A stretch of DNA of 64,000 bases from contig NZ_JAMOAO010000001.1 in the NCBI RefSeq assembly GCF_030555055.1, forward strand, positions 3,906,001 through 3,970,000. Reading direction: 5' to 3'. The stretch is from Nocardiopsis sp. YSL2. GTDB taxonomy: Bacteria; Actinomycetota; Actinomycetes; Streptosporangiales; Streptosporangiaceae. The position numbers were made by a program, and so were the translations under genes. This document shows positions 35,426-43,616 of the stretch, in pieces; the stretch's first letter is position 1, and each line of letters starts with the position of its first letter. Under the pieces are notes generated by a model that searched no databases, was not told the origin of the DNA, and saw only the letters and a list, made by a program, of their open reading frames with translations.

Positions 35426-37330
35426 TCAACCGATCCGGGTCGTGGCTCCGTCCGCCCAGGTCACGACAGCGCCGTCGGTGCCGATCCCGACCCGCGGCCG
35501 CGGGCCCCGGCCGCTCCCGGGAGCGGCGGAGAGCCGGACCAGGCACGCCACCGCGCTCCCGGGGGCCGCCCTCACGACGGCCCAGGGCACGGTCGTCGCC
35601 GGACCCAGCGGAGCGGCCTCCGCCAACTCCTCGACGCCGTTGCGCCCCGGACGGTCGGAGGCCAGGACCTCCACCGTCGAGACCAGGGCACCGCCGGGGA
35701 CCACCGGCCAGCCGCCGACGCGCAGCCGCCAGGCGCCGTCCGGTCCGGGTGCCGGCTCGGGGCCCACGCGTACGACGCGCACCTCGTCCGCGCCGCGCAC
35801 GGCCGACCACACGTCGAGCAGCGGCCCCGGCCGGGTGGCGCCGCGCCGCCCCGAGCCGTGGTCGGGCGCCGCGTCCTCCTCGACCGCGACCCAGTGGGCC
35901 CTCCACCGGGAGTGCCCGACCGCGGCCGTGCCGTCGTCGTGCACGCCCAGCGCGCGGAACCCGGTGCGGTGGGTCGCCCTGCCCTCGGTGTCCAGCACCA
36001 CGACGCTGTTGTCCAGGGGAGAGCCGACGGTCGGCCCCACCAGCGGGGGCGCGGTGGCGGTCGAGTACCCCAGACGCGCGTAGAGGGGCGAGTCCCCGGT
36101 CGGCCGCCCCTCGGTGCCGTGGTCGGTGCCGTGGTTGACCACGCGGACCACGCCGTCGGCCGCGGTGCCGCTGACGATCCAGCCGGGCGCCCGCACCACC
36201 GCGCGGACGTCGCCCTCCTCGACCGGCAGGGGCCGCTCCCGCGCGGTCCACACCGGGTGGTCCTCGGGCAGCAGCAGCCCGAAGAAGCCCTTGGCCGCCC
36301 AGTAGGGCGAACCGGCACCGGAGTAGGACTGGCGCATGCCCGGCCACGGCCCGTGCCAGCCCAGCGTCAGCAGGCCGCCGGAGTCCGGGACGCCGTGGTC
36401 GGTGAAGTGCCGCAGCACTCCGGAGGCGGCCCGGCGGAGCAGACCGGGCGACAGGTCGGTGGCACCGGACCAGGCCCCGACCCACAGGGGCGCCGCGGCC
36501 GCCATCCGGTAGGTCAGACTGCGCCCCTGGAAAAGCGGGCCGCCGTCGGCGCCGATCAGCCGGACGTGGTCGTCCAGGTAGCGCCGCAGGTCAGCGCGCC
36601 ACCGGTCGCGCAGGTCGGGTGCCGGGGGATCGGCGGAGAGCGCGGACCACACCAGCGGGTAGAAGTGCAGCGCCCAGCCGCAGTAGTGGTCGTAGGCGCG
36701 TTCGGGGCCGTCGGAGAGCCAGCCGTCCTCGCGGCGCAGACCCGCGTGGACGGCCAGGCCGCGGTCGATGTCGGCCGCGTCCCAGGGGCCGCCGACCGAC
36801 CTCAGGAACTCCTCGACCACGATCTGGAACCACACCCAGTTGATCGGCGGGTAGGACTCCCCGATCACCGTGGACATCCAGGCGGTCACCCGTCCCTGCT
36901 CGGCGGGGGAGAGCCGGTCCCAGAGCCAGGGGCGGGTGAGCATGAGGCCGAGCGCGACCGAGGCGGCCTCGACCTTGGCCTGGTCGAGTTCGTCGGGGCG
37001 GGGCCAGCGCTCGGACCCGCCGGGATCTGTCCCCGCGAGCAGCCCGGCGCGGTACCGGTCGAGGAAGCCGTGCGGATCGTCCCCGTCCTGGCCGGCGACG
37101 AGGAACGCGGCGAGCAGGAACGTGCGGGCGTAGCCCTCCAGGCCGTCGCTGTCGCGCCCGTAGGCGCTGGTGGGGCCGGGCAGGTCGATGCGGGCCAGGC
37201 CGGGGGACACATGCGGGCGCACCGACAGCAGCAGGTGCTCGGCCACCGCCGACCAGTGCCGCCGGGTCCAGCCGGTGTAGGGGGACAGGTCCCGGTCCTC
37301 GGGGGGAAGCCGCAGCTCGTGTCCGCTCAA
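35426..37330 (-). CDS. DUF2264-domain protein, candidate glycoside hydrolase
   Basis: A 634-residue cytoplasmic protein with no signal peptide. The N-terminal ~370 residues are an all-helical barrel typical of DUF2264, with SAYGRDSDGLEGYARTFLLAAF, GSPYWAAKGFFGLLLPEDHPVW and several conserved Trp/Tyr/Asp segments (INWVWFQIVVEEFL, DGPERAYDHYCGWALHFY). The C-terminal ~260 residues are beta-rich. I recall DUF2264 being linked to the beta-glucuronidase family GH154, but I cannot verify that here. The start codon TTG overlaps the dehydrogenase stop (TTGA), so the two are translationally coupled. Divergent sugar-importer genes suggest it acts on an imported oligosaccharide. Confidence 0.75.
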   Translation of the reverse strand: MSGHELRLPPEDRDLSPYTGWTRRHWSAVAEHLLLSVRPHVSPGLARIDLPGPTSAYGRDSDGLEGYARTFLLAAFLVAGQDGDDPHGFLDRYRAGLLAGTDPGGSERWPRPDELDQAKVEAASVALGLMLTRPWLWDRLSPAEQGRVTAWMSTVIGESYPPINWVWFQIVVEEFLRSVGGPWDAADIDRGLAVHAGLRREDGWLSDGPERAYDHYCGWALHFYPLVWSALSADPPAPDLRDRWRADLRRYLDDHVRLIGADGGPLFQGRSLTYRMAAAAPLWVGAWSGATDLSPGLLRRAASGVLRHFTDHGVPDSGGLLTLGWHGPWPGMRQSYSGAGSPYWAAKGFFGLLLPEDHPVWTARERPLPVEEGDVRAVVRAPGWIVSGTAADGVVRVVNHGTDHGTEGRPTGDSPLYARLGYSTATAPPLVGPTVGSPLDNSVVVLDTEGRATHRTGFRALGVHDDGTAAVGHSRWRAHWVAVEEDAAPDHGSGRRGATRPGPLLDVWSAVRGADEVRVVRVGPEPAPGPDGAWRLRVGGWPVVPGGALVSTVEVLASDRPGRNGVEELAEAAPLGPATTVPWAVVRAAPGSAVACLVRLSAAPGSGRGPRPRVGIGTDGAVVTWADGATTRIG

Positions 37331-38391
37331 GCCATCACCCCGAACGCGCTCCGGGTGACCTCGTCCAGCGGCGGTCGGCCGGACCGGTACCGGTCGAGCT
37401 CCTCCAGCGCGGCCAGGGACATCCGCTCGGTCTCCGGCCCCAGCGAGCCGGCGACGTGCGGGGTGATGAGGACGTTCTCGCAGTCGTAGAGGTCGCTGGT
37501 GTCGGGCAGGGGCTCGGGCTCGGTCACGTCGAGGATCGCGTACAGGCGCCCCGTCCGGCACTCGCGTTCCAGCGCACCGGTGTCCACGAGCCCGCCGCGC
37601 GCCGTGTTGAGCAGGGTCGCGCCGTCCGGCAGCAGCGCCAGCGCGGCGGCGTCGATCATGTTCCGTGTGGAGGGCAGCATCGGCGCGTGCAGACTCAGGA
37701 CGTCGCACCGGGGGAAGGCGTCCGCCGCCGTGGTCAGCCGCCCGCCCTGGCCGGCGACGTCGTCGGCGTCGGCGTGCGGGTCGACCACCAGGACCTCGAT
37801 GTCGAACGGCCGCAGGAGCGTTCCCAGCAGCCGGCCGGTCCGCGACCACCCGACCAGGCACACCGTCCGCCCGCGGTTGGACAGGTCTCCGTGGGACGAG
37901 GCGTAGGACCAGTCGGACCGGAAGGAGCGGGCTTGGCGCGCCAGGAACGGAACGCGCTTTCCGGCCGCCAGGATCATGGCGAGGGCGTACTCCGCGACCG
38001 GAACCGCGTTGGCCGCCGCCGCCGTGGTCACCAGGATGCCGCGGTCGAAGGTCTCCAGGGACACGTGACCGCGCACGCTCCCCGCCGCGTGGATGATCGC
38101 CCGCAGGTGCGGAGCGGAGTCCAGGACCCGGCCGGTGACGGGCGGGCAGCCCCAGGACGTCAGGAGCACCTCGCAGTCGGCGAGCCCGGCGCGGGCCTCC
38201 GCGCTGTCCAGCGTTCGCACCCGCACGGGGTCCCCCACCTGTGCCGACTCTGTCAGTCGGGCCAGGATCGGTGTCGGGAACTGCAGGCCGAAGGTCCGGT
38301 CGTCCATGCACAGCAGCGTTCTCGGCCGCCGTTTCGTCCTCGCTTCGGGCGCGCCGCCGCGCCGTTCGTCAGTGTCCTCGCCGATGCCCAT
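37327..38391 (-). CDS. D-isomer-specific 2-hydroxyacid dehydrogenase
   Basis: A 354-residue NAD-dependent dehydrogenase of the D-2-hydroxyacid family. The catalytic set is present: Arg in LLNTARGGLVD, Glu in DVTEPEPLP and His in ITPHVAGS. The dinucleotide loop reads VCLVGWSRTGRLLG, with serine for the second glycine of GxGxxG. In carbohydrate loci such enzymes reduce or oxidise sugar acids or keto acids. ATG 38391 has GGAGG seven bases upstream. It heads a two-gene operon with the DUF2264 gene and is divergent from the sugar importer, sharing a 182-base control region with a LacI-type palindrome. The substrate is unknown. Confidence 0.85.
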   Translation of the reverse strand: MGIGEDTDERRGGAPEARTKRRPRTLLCMDDRTFGLQFPTPILARLTESAQVGDPVRVRTLDSAEARAGLADCEVLLTSWGCPPVTGRVLDSAPHLRAIIHAAGSVRGHVSLETFDRGILVTTAAAANAVPVAEYALAMILAAGKRVPFLARQARSFRSDWSYASSHGDLSNRGRTVCLVGWSRTGRLLGTLLRPFDIEVLVVDPHADADDVAGQGGRLTTAADAFPRCDVLSLHAPMLPSTRNMIDAAALALLPDGATLLNTARGGLVDTGALERECRTGRLYAILDVTEPEPLPDTSDLYDCENVLITPHVAGSLGPETERMSLAALEELDRYRSGRPPLDEVTRSAFGVMA

Positions 38392-38470
38392 CGCACCGCC
38401 TCCACTCGCCTGGACCACGCCGTTCCGCACGGGGCCTCCTGCTTCTTCCTGACGATTTCGTGCCCCGGCC

Positions 38471-38499
38471 TTGACCGTGGCCTGGGTCACATCTACTTT
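38471..38499 (+). promoter_or_regulatory. Promoter of the sugar-importer operon
   Basis: TTGACC (38471-38476) and TACTTT (38494-38499) are separated by exactly 17 bases, a near-consensus vegetative promoter and the best one seen in the window. It lies about 75 bases before the first permease start. Confidence 0.75.
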
Positions 38500-38513
38500 G
38501 GAAAGCGCATTCC
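38500..38513. promoter_or_regulatory. LacI-family operator
   Basis: GGAAAGCGCATTCC is a near-perfect palindrome centred on GC (only the fifth base pair breaks it), of the type bound by LacI/GalR repressors. It abuts the -10 hexamer, so it covers the transcription start of the importer operon. A LacI-family gene is the fourth gene of that operon and is the obvious candidate regulator. Confidence 0.75.
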
Positions 38514-38573
38514 GTGTGACTGAGGCTACACCAGGGCGAAGGAGGACCACAGCCCCATGCGAAAGAGGAGCGG

Positions 38574-39485
38574 ATGAGCACAGCCCCACCGGCGGCCCTG
38601 CGGCACCCGGCCCGGCGCCGGCGCCGTGACTGGACCGGCCTGGTCTTCGTCACCCCCTTCCTGGTCGTCTTCACCGTCGGCATCGTCGCCCCGCTGGTGT
38701 ACGCGAGCGGGCTGAGCCTGTTCCGCGACCAGCTCATCGGAGGACGGTCCTTCGTCGGTCTGGGCAACTACGCCGAGGCCCTCACCGACGCCAGGTTCCT
38801 GGAAGGGCTTTCCCGGGTCGCGCTCTTCCTGGGCGTCCAGGTCCCGATCATGATCGGCCTCGCCCTCCTGGCCGCGCTGATCCTGGACTCCGGGCGGGTG
38901 CGCGCCATGCGCTTCATGCGCATCGGCATCTTCATGCCCTACGCCGTCCCCTCCGTCGTCGCCGCCCTGATGTGGGGGTTCATGTACGGCGACCGGTTCG
39001 GCCTGGTCGCCCAGCTCAACGAGGCGACCGGAGCGGCCCTGCCGAGCCCGCTGTCCTCCACCTGGGTCCTCGCCGCCATCGGCAACGTCGTGACCTGGGA
39101 GTTCGTCGGCTACAACATGCTGATCCTCTACGCGGCGCTGCGGGCCGTACCCGAGGAGCTCTACGAGGCCGCCGCCATCGACGGGGCGGGCGAGGTCCGC
39201 GTCGCGCTGAGCATCAAGATCCCCGCGCTGCGGCCCGCCCTGTGGGTCGCGACGCTGTTCTCGATCATCGGCAGCTTCCAGCTGTTCAACGAGCCCAACG
39301 TGCTCCAGTCCCTGGCACCCGCGGCCATCAGCACCTACTACACACCGAACATGTACGCCTACCAGCTGGCCTTCAACGCCAACCAGGTGACCTACTCCGC
39401 CGCCGTGGCCGTCCTGCTCGGCGCGATCACCGTGATCGTGGCCTACGTCGCCCAGCGGCTGACCGAACGGGGGAACAGGCGATGA
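38574..39485 (+). CDS. Sugar ABC transporter permease 1 (MalF-like)
   Basis: A 303-residue inner-membrane subunit of a carbohydrate ABC importer. It has six predicted helices, a basic N-terminal leader (HPARRRRRD) and the EAA loop EELYEAAAIDGAGEVRVALSIKIP, which contacts the ATPase. ATG 38574 has AGAGGAG a few bases upstream. The stop overlaps the start of the second permease (ATGA). No ATPase gene is present in the operon, as is usual for actinomycete sugar importers that share the multi-task MsiK-type ATPase encoded elsewhere. Confidence 0.92.
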   Translation: MSTAPPAALRHPARRRRRDWTGLVFVTPFLVVFTVGIVAPLVYASGLSLFRDQLIGGRSFVGLGNYAEALTDARFLEGLSRVALFLGVQVPIMIGLALLAALILDSGRVRAMRFMRIGIFMPYAVPSVVAALMWGFMYGDRFGLVAQLNEATGAALPSPLSSTWVLAAIGNVVTWEFVGYNMLILYAALRAVPEELYEAAAIDGAGEVRVALSIKIPALRPALWVATLFSIIGSFQLFNEPNVLQSLAPAAISTYYTPNMYAYQLAFNANQVTYSAAVAVLLGAITVIVAYVAQRLTERGNRR

Positions 39486-40441
39486 GGTCGATGAGCGCGA
39501 CCACCGAACCCCGGCCGCCCGCGGCCGCACGCACCGAGCCCCCGCGGGGCGGCGGCCGGCCCTCCGCGCCCGCCCGCACCAGGTGGCGCCGGAGCCGCCG
39601 CCGGACCAGCCTCCTCCTCCAGGCGGTGATGGCGCTGATGGTCCTGTACACCCTGCTGCCGCTGTACTGGCTCGCCGTCAACTCGACCAAGACCAACGGC
39701 GAGCTGTTCACCTCCAACGGGCTCTGGTTCGGTTCCGAGTTCGCCCTGTGGGACAACATCGTCACCACGGTCACCTACCAGGACGGCATCTACCTGACCT
39801 GGCTGTTCAACACGGCCCTGTACTCGGTCGCCGGCGCCGTGGGGGCCACCCTCATCTGCGCCCTGGGCGGCTACGCCCTGGCCAAGTTCGACTTCCCGGG
39901 CAAGCGCGCGGTCCGCGCCGTCGTCTTCGGCGCGATCACCATCCCCGCCACCGCCCTGGCCATCCCCACGTTCCTGCTCTTCGCCGAACTCGGGATCACC
40001 GACACCCGCCTGGCGATCATCATCCCGGCCCTGGTCAGCCCCTTCGGCCTCTACCTCATGACCGTCTACGCCGCCGACTCCGTGCCGGACTCGCTGCTGG
40101 AGGCGGCCCGGATCGACGGCGCCGGCGCCTGGACCACGTTCTGGCGGGTCGCGTTCCGGCTGCTCGCCCCGGGCGTGGCCACCGTCCTGCTCTTCAACCT
40201 CGTCCACACCTGGAACAACTACTTCCTCCCGCTGATCATGCTCAGCGATCCCACGCTCTACCCCCTCACCGTCGGGCTGAACCAGCTCAACAGCCAGGTG
40301 ACCACGGGGGCCAACCTCGAACCGGTCTACAACGTGGTCCTGACCGGCTCCCTCCTGGCGATCGTTCCGCTGATCGTCTCCTTCCTCTTCCTTCAGCGCT
40401 ACTGGCAGTCGGGTCTGGCCGCCGGAAGCGTCAAGCAGTGA
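39482..40441 (+). CDS. Sugar ABC transporter permease 2 (MalG-like)
   Basis: A 319-residue partner of the preceding permease. The N-terminal 40 residues are a Pro/Arg-rich cytoplasmic tail; six helices follow. The EAA loop is DSLLEAARIDGAGAWTTFWRVAFRLL, and NLVHTWNNYFLPLIMLSD is the typical MalG-type segment. The ATG overlaps the upstream stop by four bases, so equal synthesis of both subunits is expected. The next gene, encoding the binding protein, starts 35 bases downstream. Confidence 0.92.
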   Translation: MRSMSATTEPRPPAAARTEPPRGGGRPSAPARTRWRRSRRRTSLLLQAVMALMVLYTLLPLYWLAVNSTKTNGELFTSNGLWFGSEFALWDNIVTTVTYQDGIYLTWLFNTALYSVAGAVGATLICALGGYALAKFDFPGKRAVRAVVFGAITIPATALAIPTFLLFAELGITDTRLAIIIPALVSPFGLYLMTVYAADSVPDSLLEAARIDGAGAWTTFWRVAFRLLAPGVATVLLFNLVHTWNNYFLPLIMLSDPTLYPLTVGLNQLNSQVTTGANLEPVYNVVLTGSLLAIVPLIVSFLFLQRYWQSGLAAGSVKQ

Positions 40442-40476
40442 GTCCACAGAGTCCGCACCACGACAAGGGATGCACC

Positions 40477-41817
40477 ATGCGCACACCCCCCACGAGCCTG
40501 AAAGTCCCCGCGGCGGCCTGCTGCGCCGTCCTCCTCGCCACCGGCTGTGGCGGGGGCGGCGCGCAGGACGACGAGGCCGGCTCCACCGACCGCTCCGCCG
40601 AGATCCAGGCCGCCCTGGAGGAGGGCGGCGAACTGACCCTGTGGACCTGGAGCACCAAGTTCGACGACGCGGTCGCCGCCTTCGAGGAGGAGCACCCGCA
40701 GGTCAGCGTGGAACTCGTCAACGCCGGGCAGTCCGCCGACCAGTACACCGCGCTGCAGAACGCGATCAGCGCGGGGGAGAACGTCCCCGACCTCGCCATG
40801 GTCGAGTACTTCGCCCTGCCCCAGCTCGCGCTCTCCGAGCAGTTGGTGCCGGTCGGCGCATGGGGCCTGGACTCGCTGGAGCCGGAGTTCACCGCCTCCT
40901 CGTGGGAGCAGATGTCCTACGGCGAGGGCACCTACGGCCTGCCCAACAACACCGGGCCGCTGGTGATGATCTACAACCAGCAGGTCTTCGAGGACGCGGG
41001 CGCGGAGATCCCCGCGACCTGGGAGGAGTTCGCCGAGGCCGCGGAGCTGATCCAGGAGGACAGCGGCGCCCACATCGCCTCGATCGACCCCGGTGACGCC
41101 GGAGGGGTGGACAGCCTCATCTGGCAGGGCGGCGGACGCCCGTTCCAGTTCGACGGGGAGGCCGGAACGGTCGACTTCACCGACGAGGGCACCCAGCGCG
41201 TCACCGCCTACTGGAGCGACCTGGTCGAGCGCGACCTCGCCGCCTCCCAGCCCGGATGGACCGACGAGTGGTGGCGGGCGCTGGGCGACGGCTCCCTCGC
41301 CACCTGGATCACCGGGGCCTGGGCGCTCGGGAACATCTCCAACACTCTCACCGACAACGCCGGTGACTTCCGCGTCGCGCCCGCACCCGTCTGGGACGAG
41401 GCCGCCCCGGAGAACGCGGAGAACGGCGGATCGGGATTCTCCGTCGTCAGCGGTTCGGAGAACACCGCCCTGGCGATGGGCTTCCTGGAGTGGTTCTCCA
41501 CGAACGAGGCCTCCCTGGACGCCCAGGTCGCGGCCGGATCCTTCCCCGCGCAGACGTCCGTGCTGGAGGACCCCGACTACCTCGCGGCCGAGTACGACTA
41601 CTTCGGCGGCCAGCAGGCCAACGAGGTCCTCGTGGCCGCCTCCGACGGGGTCGCGGACGGTTGGCAGTACCTTCCCTACCAGGTGTACGCGAACTCGGTC
41701 TTCGGCGACAGCGTCGGACCGGAGATCGAGGAAGCGGGCTCCATCCAGGCCGGAGTGGAGGCCTGGGGCGAGGAACTGCGCTCGTACGGTGAGTCGCAGG
41801 GATTCCAGATCGACTGA
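40477..41817 (+). CDS. Extracellular sugar-binding lipoprotein
   Basis: A 446-residue solute-binding protein. The signal peptide ends in the lipobox LLATGC with C24 as the lipidated residue, followed by a Gly-rich linker. The mature part has the family 1 pattern: LTLWTWSTKFDDAVAAFEEEHP at the start, LPNNTGPLVMIYNQQVFEDAG, and aromatic residues in GWTDEWWRALG and GAWALGN that commonly stack on sugars. It delivers the substrate to the two permeases. The ATG follows AAGGGA. A large hairpin after the stop may raise its expression relative to the regulator downstream. The sugar cannot be named from sequence; the divergent genes hint at a uronic acid-containing oligosaccharide. Confidence 0.92.
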   Translation: MRTPPTSLKVPAAACCAVLLATGCGGGGAQDDEAGSTDRSAEIQAALEEGGELTLWTWSTKFDDAVAAFEEEHPQVSVELVNAGQSADQYTALQNAISAGENVPDLAMVEYFALPQLALSEQLVPVGAWGLDSLEPEFTASSWEQMSYGEGTYGLPNNTGPLVMIYNQQVFEDAGAEIPATWEEFAEAAELIQEDSGAHIASIDPGDAGGVDSLIWQGGGRPFQFDGEAGTVDFTDEGTQRVTAYWSDLVERDLAASQPGWTDEWWRALGDGSLATWITGAWALGNISNTLTDNAGDFRVAPAPVWDEAAPENAENGGSGFSVVSGSENTALAMGFLEWFSTNEASLDAQVAAGSFPAQTSVLEDPDYLAAEYDYFGGQQANEVLVAASDGVADGWQYLPYQVYANSVFGDSVGPEIEEAGSIQAGVEAWGEELRSYGESQGFQID

Positions 41818-41827
41818 GGCCGGTCGG

Positions 41828-41901
41828 GGCGTGTTCCGTGGGGGCCACCCGTGCCGGGCGGGCTTCCGGCGCGGTCGGCACGGGTGGCCACGGAACACGC
41901 C
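41828..41901 (+). terminator. Large stem-loop between binding-protein and lacI genes
   Basis: A stem of about 25 base pairs with a three-base bulge (41828-41856 with 41876-41901) and a 19-base loop. The arms begin GGCGTGTTCCGTG and end CACGGAACACGCC. It lies 11 bases after the lipoprotein stop and 70 before the LacI start. It may stop part of the transcription or protect the upstream mRNA. Confidence 0.85.
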
Positions 41902-41970
41902 GCGGAACGGGCGCCGGGTCCACGGCTCCGGCGCCCCCGGCGCGGGACAACCGGAACGAGAGGGGAAGCA

Positions 41971-43014
41971 GTGGCGAAGGGCTCGAACGGCCGGGCCACC
42001 CTGGCCGACGTCGCGCGGCGGGCCGAGGTGTCCCACGCGACGGCCTCACGGGCCCTCAACGGCAGCACCCGCAACGTGCGGCCCGAGCTGCGAAGGCGGG
42101 TCCTGGCGGCCGCGGCCGAGCTCGGCTACATCGTCAACTCCGCCGCCCAGGCGGTGGCCCGGGGCCGGGGCGAGCACGTCGCCCTGGTCGTCAACGGGAT
42201 CAACGACGACTATTTCTCACCCGTGGCCTCCGGCGTCCTGCACGCCGCCGAGGCCGACGACCGCATGGTCACTATGATCTCCAGCCGCAACAGCCCCGAG
42301 CAGGCCACCCGGGTCGTGGCCTCGCTGCGGGCCCAGCGCCCGCGCGCGATCATCCTGGCGGGCGGGCGCTCGGTGACGGCCGGTGCGTGGGACGCGCGCC
42401 TGGTCGACGAACTGACCCTGTTCGAAGGCGAGGGGGGCCGGGTCGTGGCCATCAGCGAGGAGGGGCTGCCCTTCGACACCGTCGCCGTGGGCAACCGCGC
42501 GGCCGGCGCCGACCTGGCCGCGCAGCTCGCCGACCTCGGCTACCGCGAGTTCACCGTCCTCGCGGGCCCCGCCCAGGCGCGCACCGCCCACGACCGGGTG
42601 GCCGGGTTCCGGGCGGCCCTGGCCGAACGCGGGATCGAGGTCGGGGAGAACCGCGTCATCCACTGCGGGTTCGACCGCGACGGAGGCTACGCCGCGGCCG
42701 GCGAGTGCCTGCGCCGACGCGCACCCACCCAGCTGGTCTTCGCGATCAGCGACGCGGTCGCCGTCGGCGCCATCGCGCGCCTGCGTGAGGCGGGCGTGGA
42801 CCTTCCGGGCGACATGGCCGTCGCCGGCATCGACGACGTCCCCGCCCTGCGGGACGTCTCCCCGGCCCTGACCACGGTCCGCCTGCCCTGGCCCGAGGCC
42901 GGGCGCGCGGCCCTGGACCTGGTGGCCGAGCCCGTCGACACCGGACCCAGGGTGGTCCGCCTGCGCGGCCACGTGGTCCTGCGGGAGAGCACGCCGGTGC
43001 TCGGGCGCCTTTGA
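41971..43014 (+). CDS. LacI-family transcriptional regulator
   Basis: A 347-residue repressor. The N-terminal helix-turn-helix is ATLADVARRAEVSHATASRALNG (about 9-31) with the hinge helix VNSAAQAVARG near 55-66, which inserts at the central step of palindromic operators. The rest is a periplasmic-binding-protein-like sensor ending in VAGIDDVPALRDVSPALTTVR, which matches the usual family signature. GTG 41971 has AGGGGAA upstream. It is the last gene of the importer operon and most likely binds the palindrome at 38500-38513, controlling both the importer and the divergent metabolic genes; the effector should be the imported sugar or a breakdown product. Confidence 0.92.
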   Translation: MAKGSNGRATLADVARRAEVSHATASRALNGSTRNVRPELRRRVLAAAAELGYIVNSAAQAVARGRGEHVALVVNGINDDYFSPVASGVLHAAEADDRMVTMISSRNSPEQATRVVASLRAQRPRAIILAGGRSVTAGAWDARLVDELTLFEGEGGRVVAISEEGLPFDTVAVGNRAAGADLAAQLADLGYREFTVLAGPAQARTAHDRVAGFRAALAERGIEVGENRVIHCGFDRDGGYAAAGECLRRRAPTQLVFAISDAVAVGAIARLREAGVDLPGDMAVAGIDDVPALRDVSPALTTVRLPWPEAGRAALDLVAEPVDTGPRVVRLRGHVVLRESTPVLGRL

Positions 43015-43414
43015 GACGGGGCCTTCGCGCTTTCCGGTGTGGCCCGCTCGTTCCTCACGAACCCCACCTCCAAGCACTCCAGGACCCGTCGGCGCCCTCG
43101 CCGCGCCTTCTTTGGGCCTCCGCTCGTGCCCGCGCCGTCGCCCACCACCACCCTTAACGGACGCCTGCGGCGCAGTCCTTCCTCGCTTTGGCCCGGATAG
43201 ACCCCCTGTGGCGCGGGCAGCCTGGACCGCTCACCTTCAACCCCCTGTGGACCCCACGGGCCGAACCGCTCGCTTTCAACCCCCTGGGGTTGCGGCGGGC
43301 GGGATCGTTGGGCTTCAGCCCTCTGCGGTTCCGGTGGACGGGATCGCTTCGGCGTCCGGACATGACGAAGGGCAGGTGCCCCGACCGTGTCGGTGCCCTG
43401 CCCTTGTCGCGCTG
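43015..43414. repeat. Intergenic repeat array and inverted element
   Basis: This 400-base gap lies between lacI and the converging tRNA-Arg gene. Four units headed CCCCCTGTGG, CCCCCTGTGG, CCCCCTGGGG and CCCTCTGCGG begin at 43202, 43241, 43280 and 43319, an exact 39-base period. Upstream are the halves GGGCCTCCGCTCGT (43114-43127) and CTCGCTTTGGCCCG (43182-43195), the same element as at 9283-9312 but with about 50 extra bases between halves. No gene was recognised. Confidence 0.8.
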
Positions 43415-43486
43415 TGCCCCCTGCAGGATTCGAACCTGCGCACCCGGCTCCGGAGGCCGATGCTCTATCCCCTGAGCTAAGGGGGC
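43415..43486 (-). tRNA. tRNA-Arg (anticodon CCG)
   Basis: A 72-base cloverleaf on the minus strand. Acceptor arms GCCCCCT and AGGGGGC pair fully; the D stem is GCTC/GAGC; the anticodon stem TCGGC/GCCGG encloses loop CTCCGGA with anticodon CCG, reading CGG arginine codons. The T arm is GCAGG-TTCGAAT-CCTGC, with discriminator A. The 3' CCA is not encoded. The D loop is short. Confidence 0.96.
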
Positions 43487-43603
43487 GTGCTGCGAGAACA
43501 ACTGTAGCAGGGGCCTCGGGCGGTTCGTCCACTCGTTTGGGGCGCGCCGGGCGCACCCGGTCGGATGCGACCGATCCGGTGGTGCGGTGTCACCGCGCGA
43601 CGG

Positions 43604-43609
43604 TAGTGT
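43604..43609 (+). promoter_or_regulatory. -10 hexamer of the response-regulator gene (leaderless)
   Basis: TAGTGT lies seven bases before the GTG at 43617, the spacing expected for a leaderless mRNA. No ribosome-binding site is present. Confidence 0.5.
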
Positions 43610-43616
43610 CGCGCCC

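Noticed and set aside
43188..43475. Possible 13-residue repeat protein across the 39-base array
   Set aside because: Plus and minus frames are both open with 13-residue repeats, but the plus frame runs into the tRNA, has only a TTG start without a ribosome site, and the related array at 9.3 kb has periods that break the frame.
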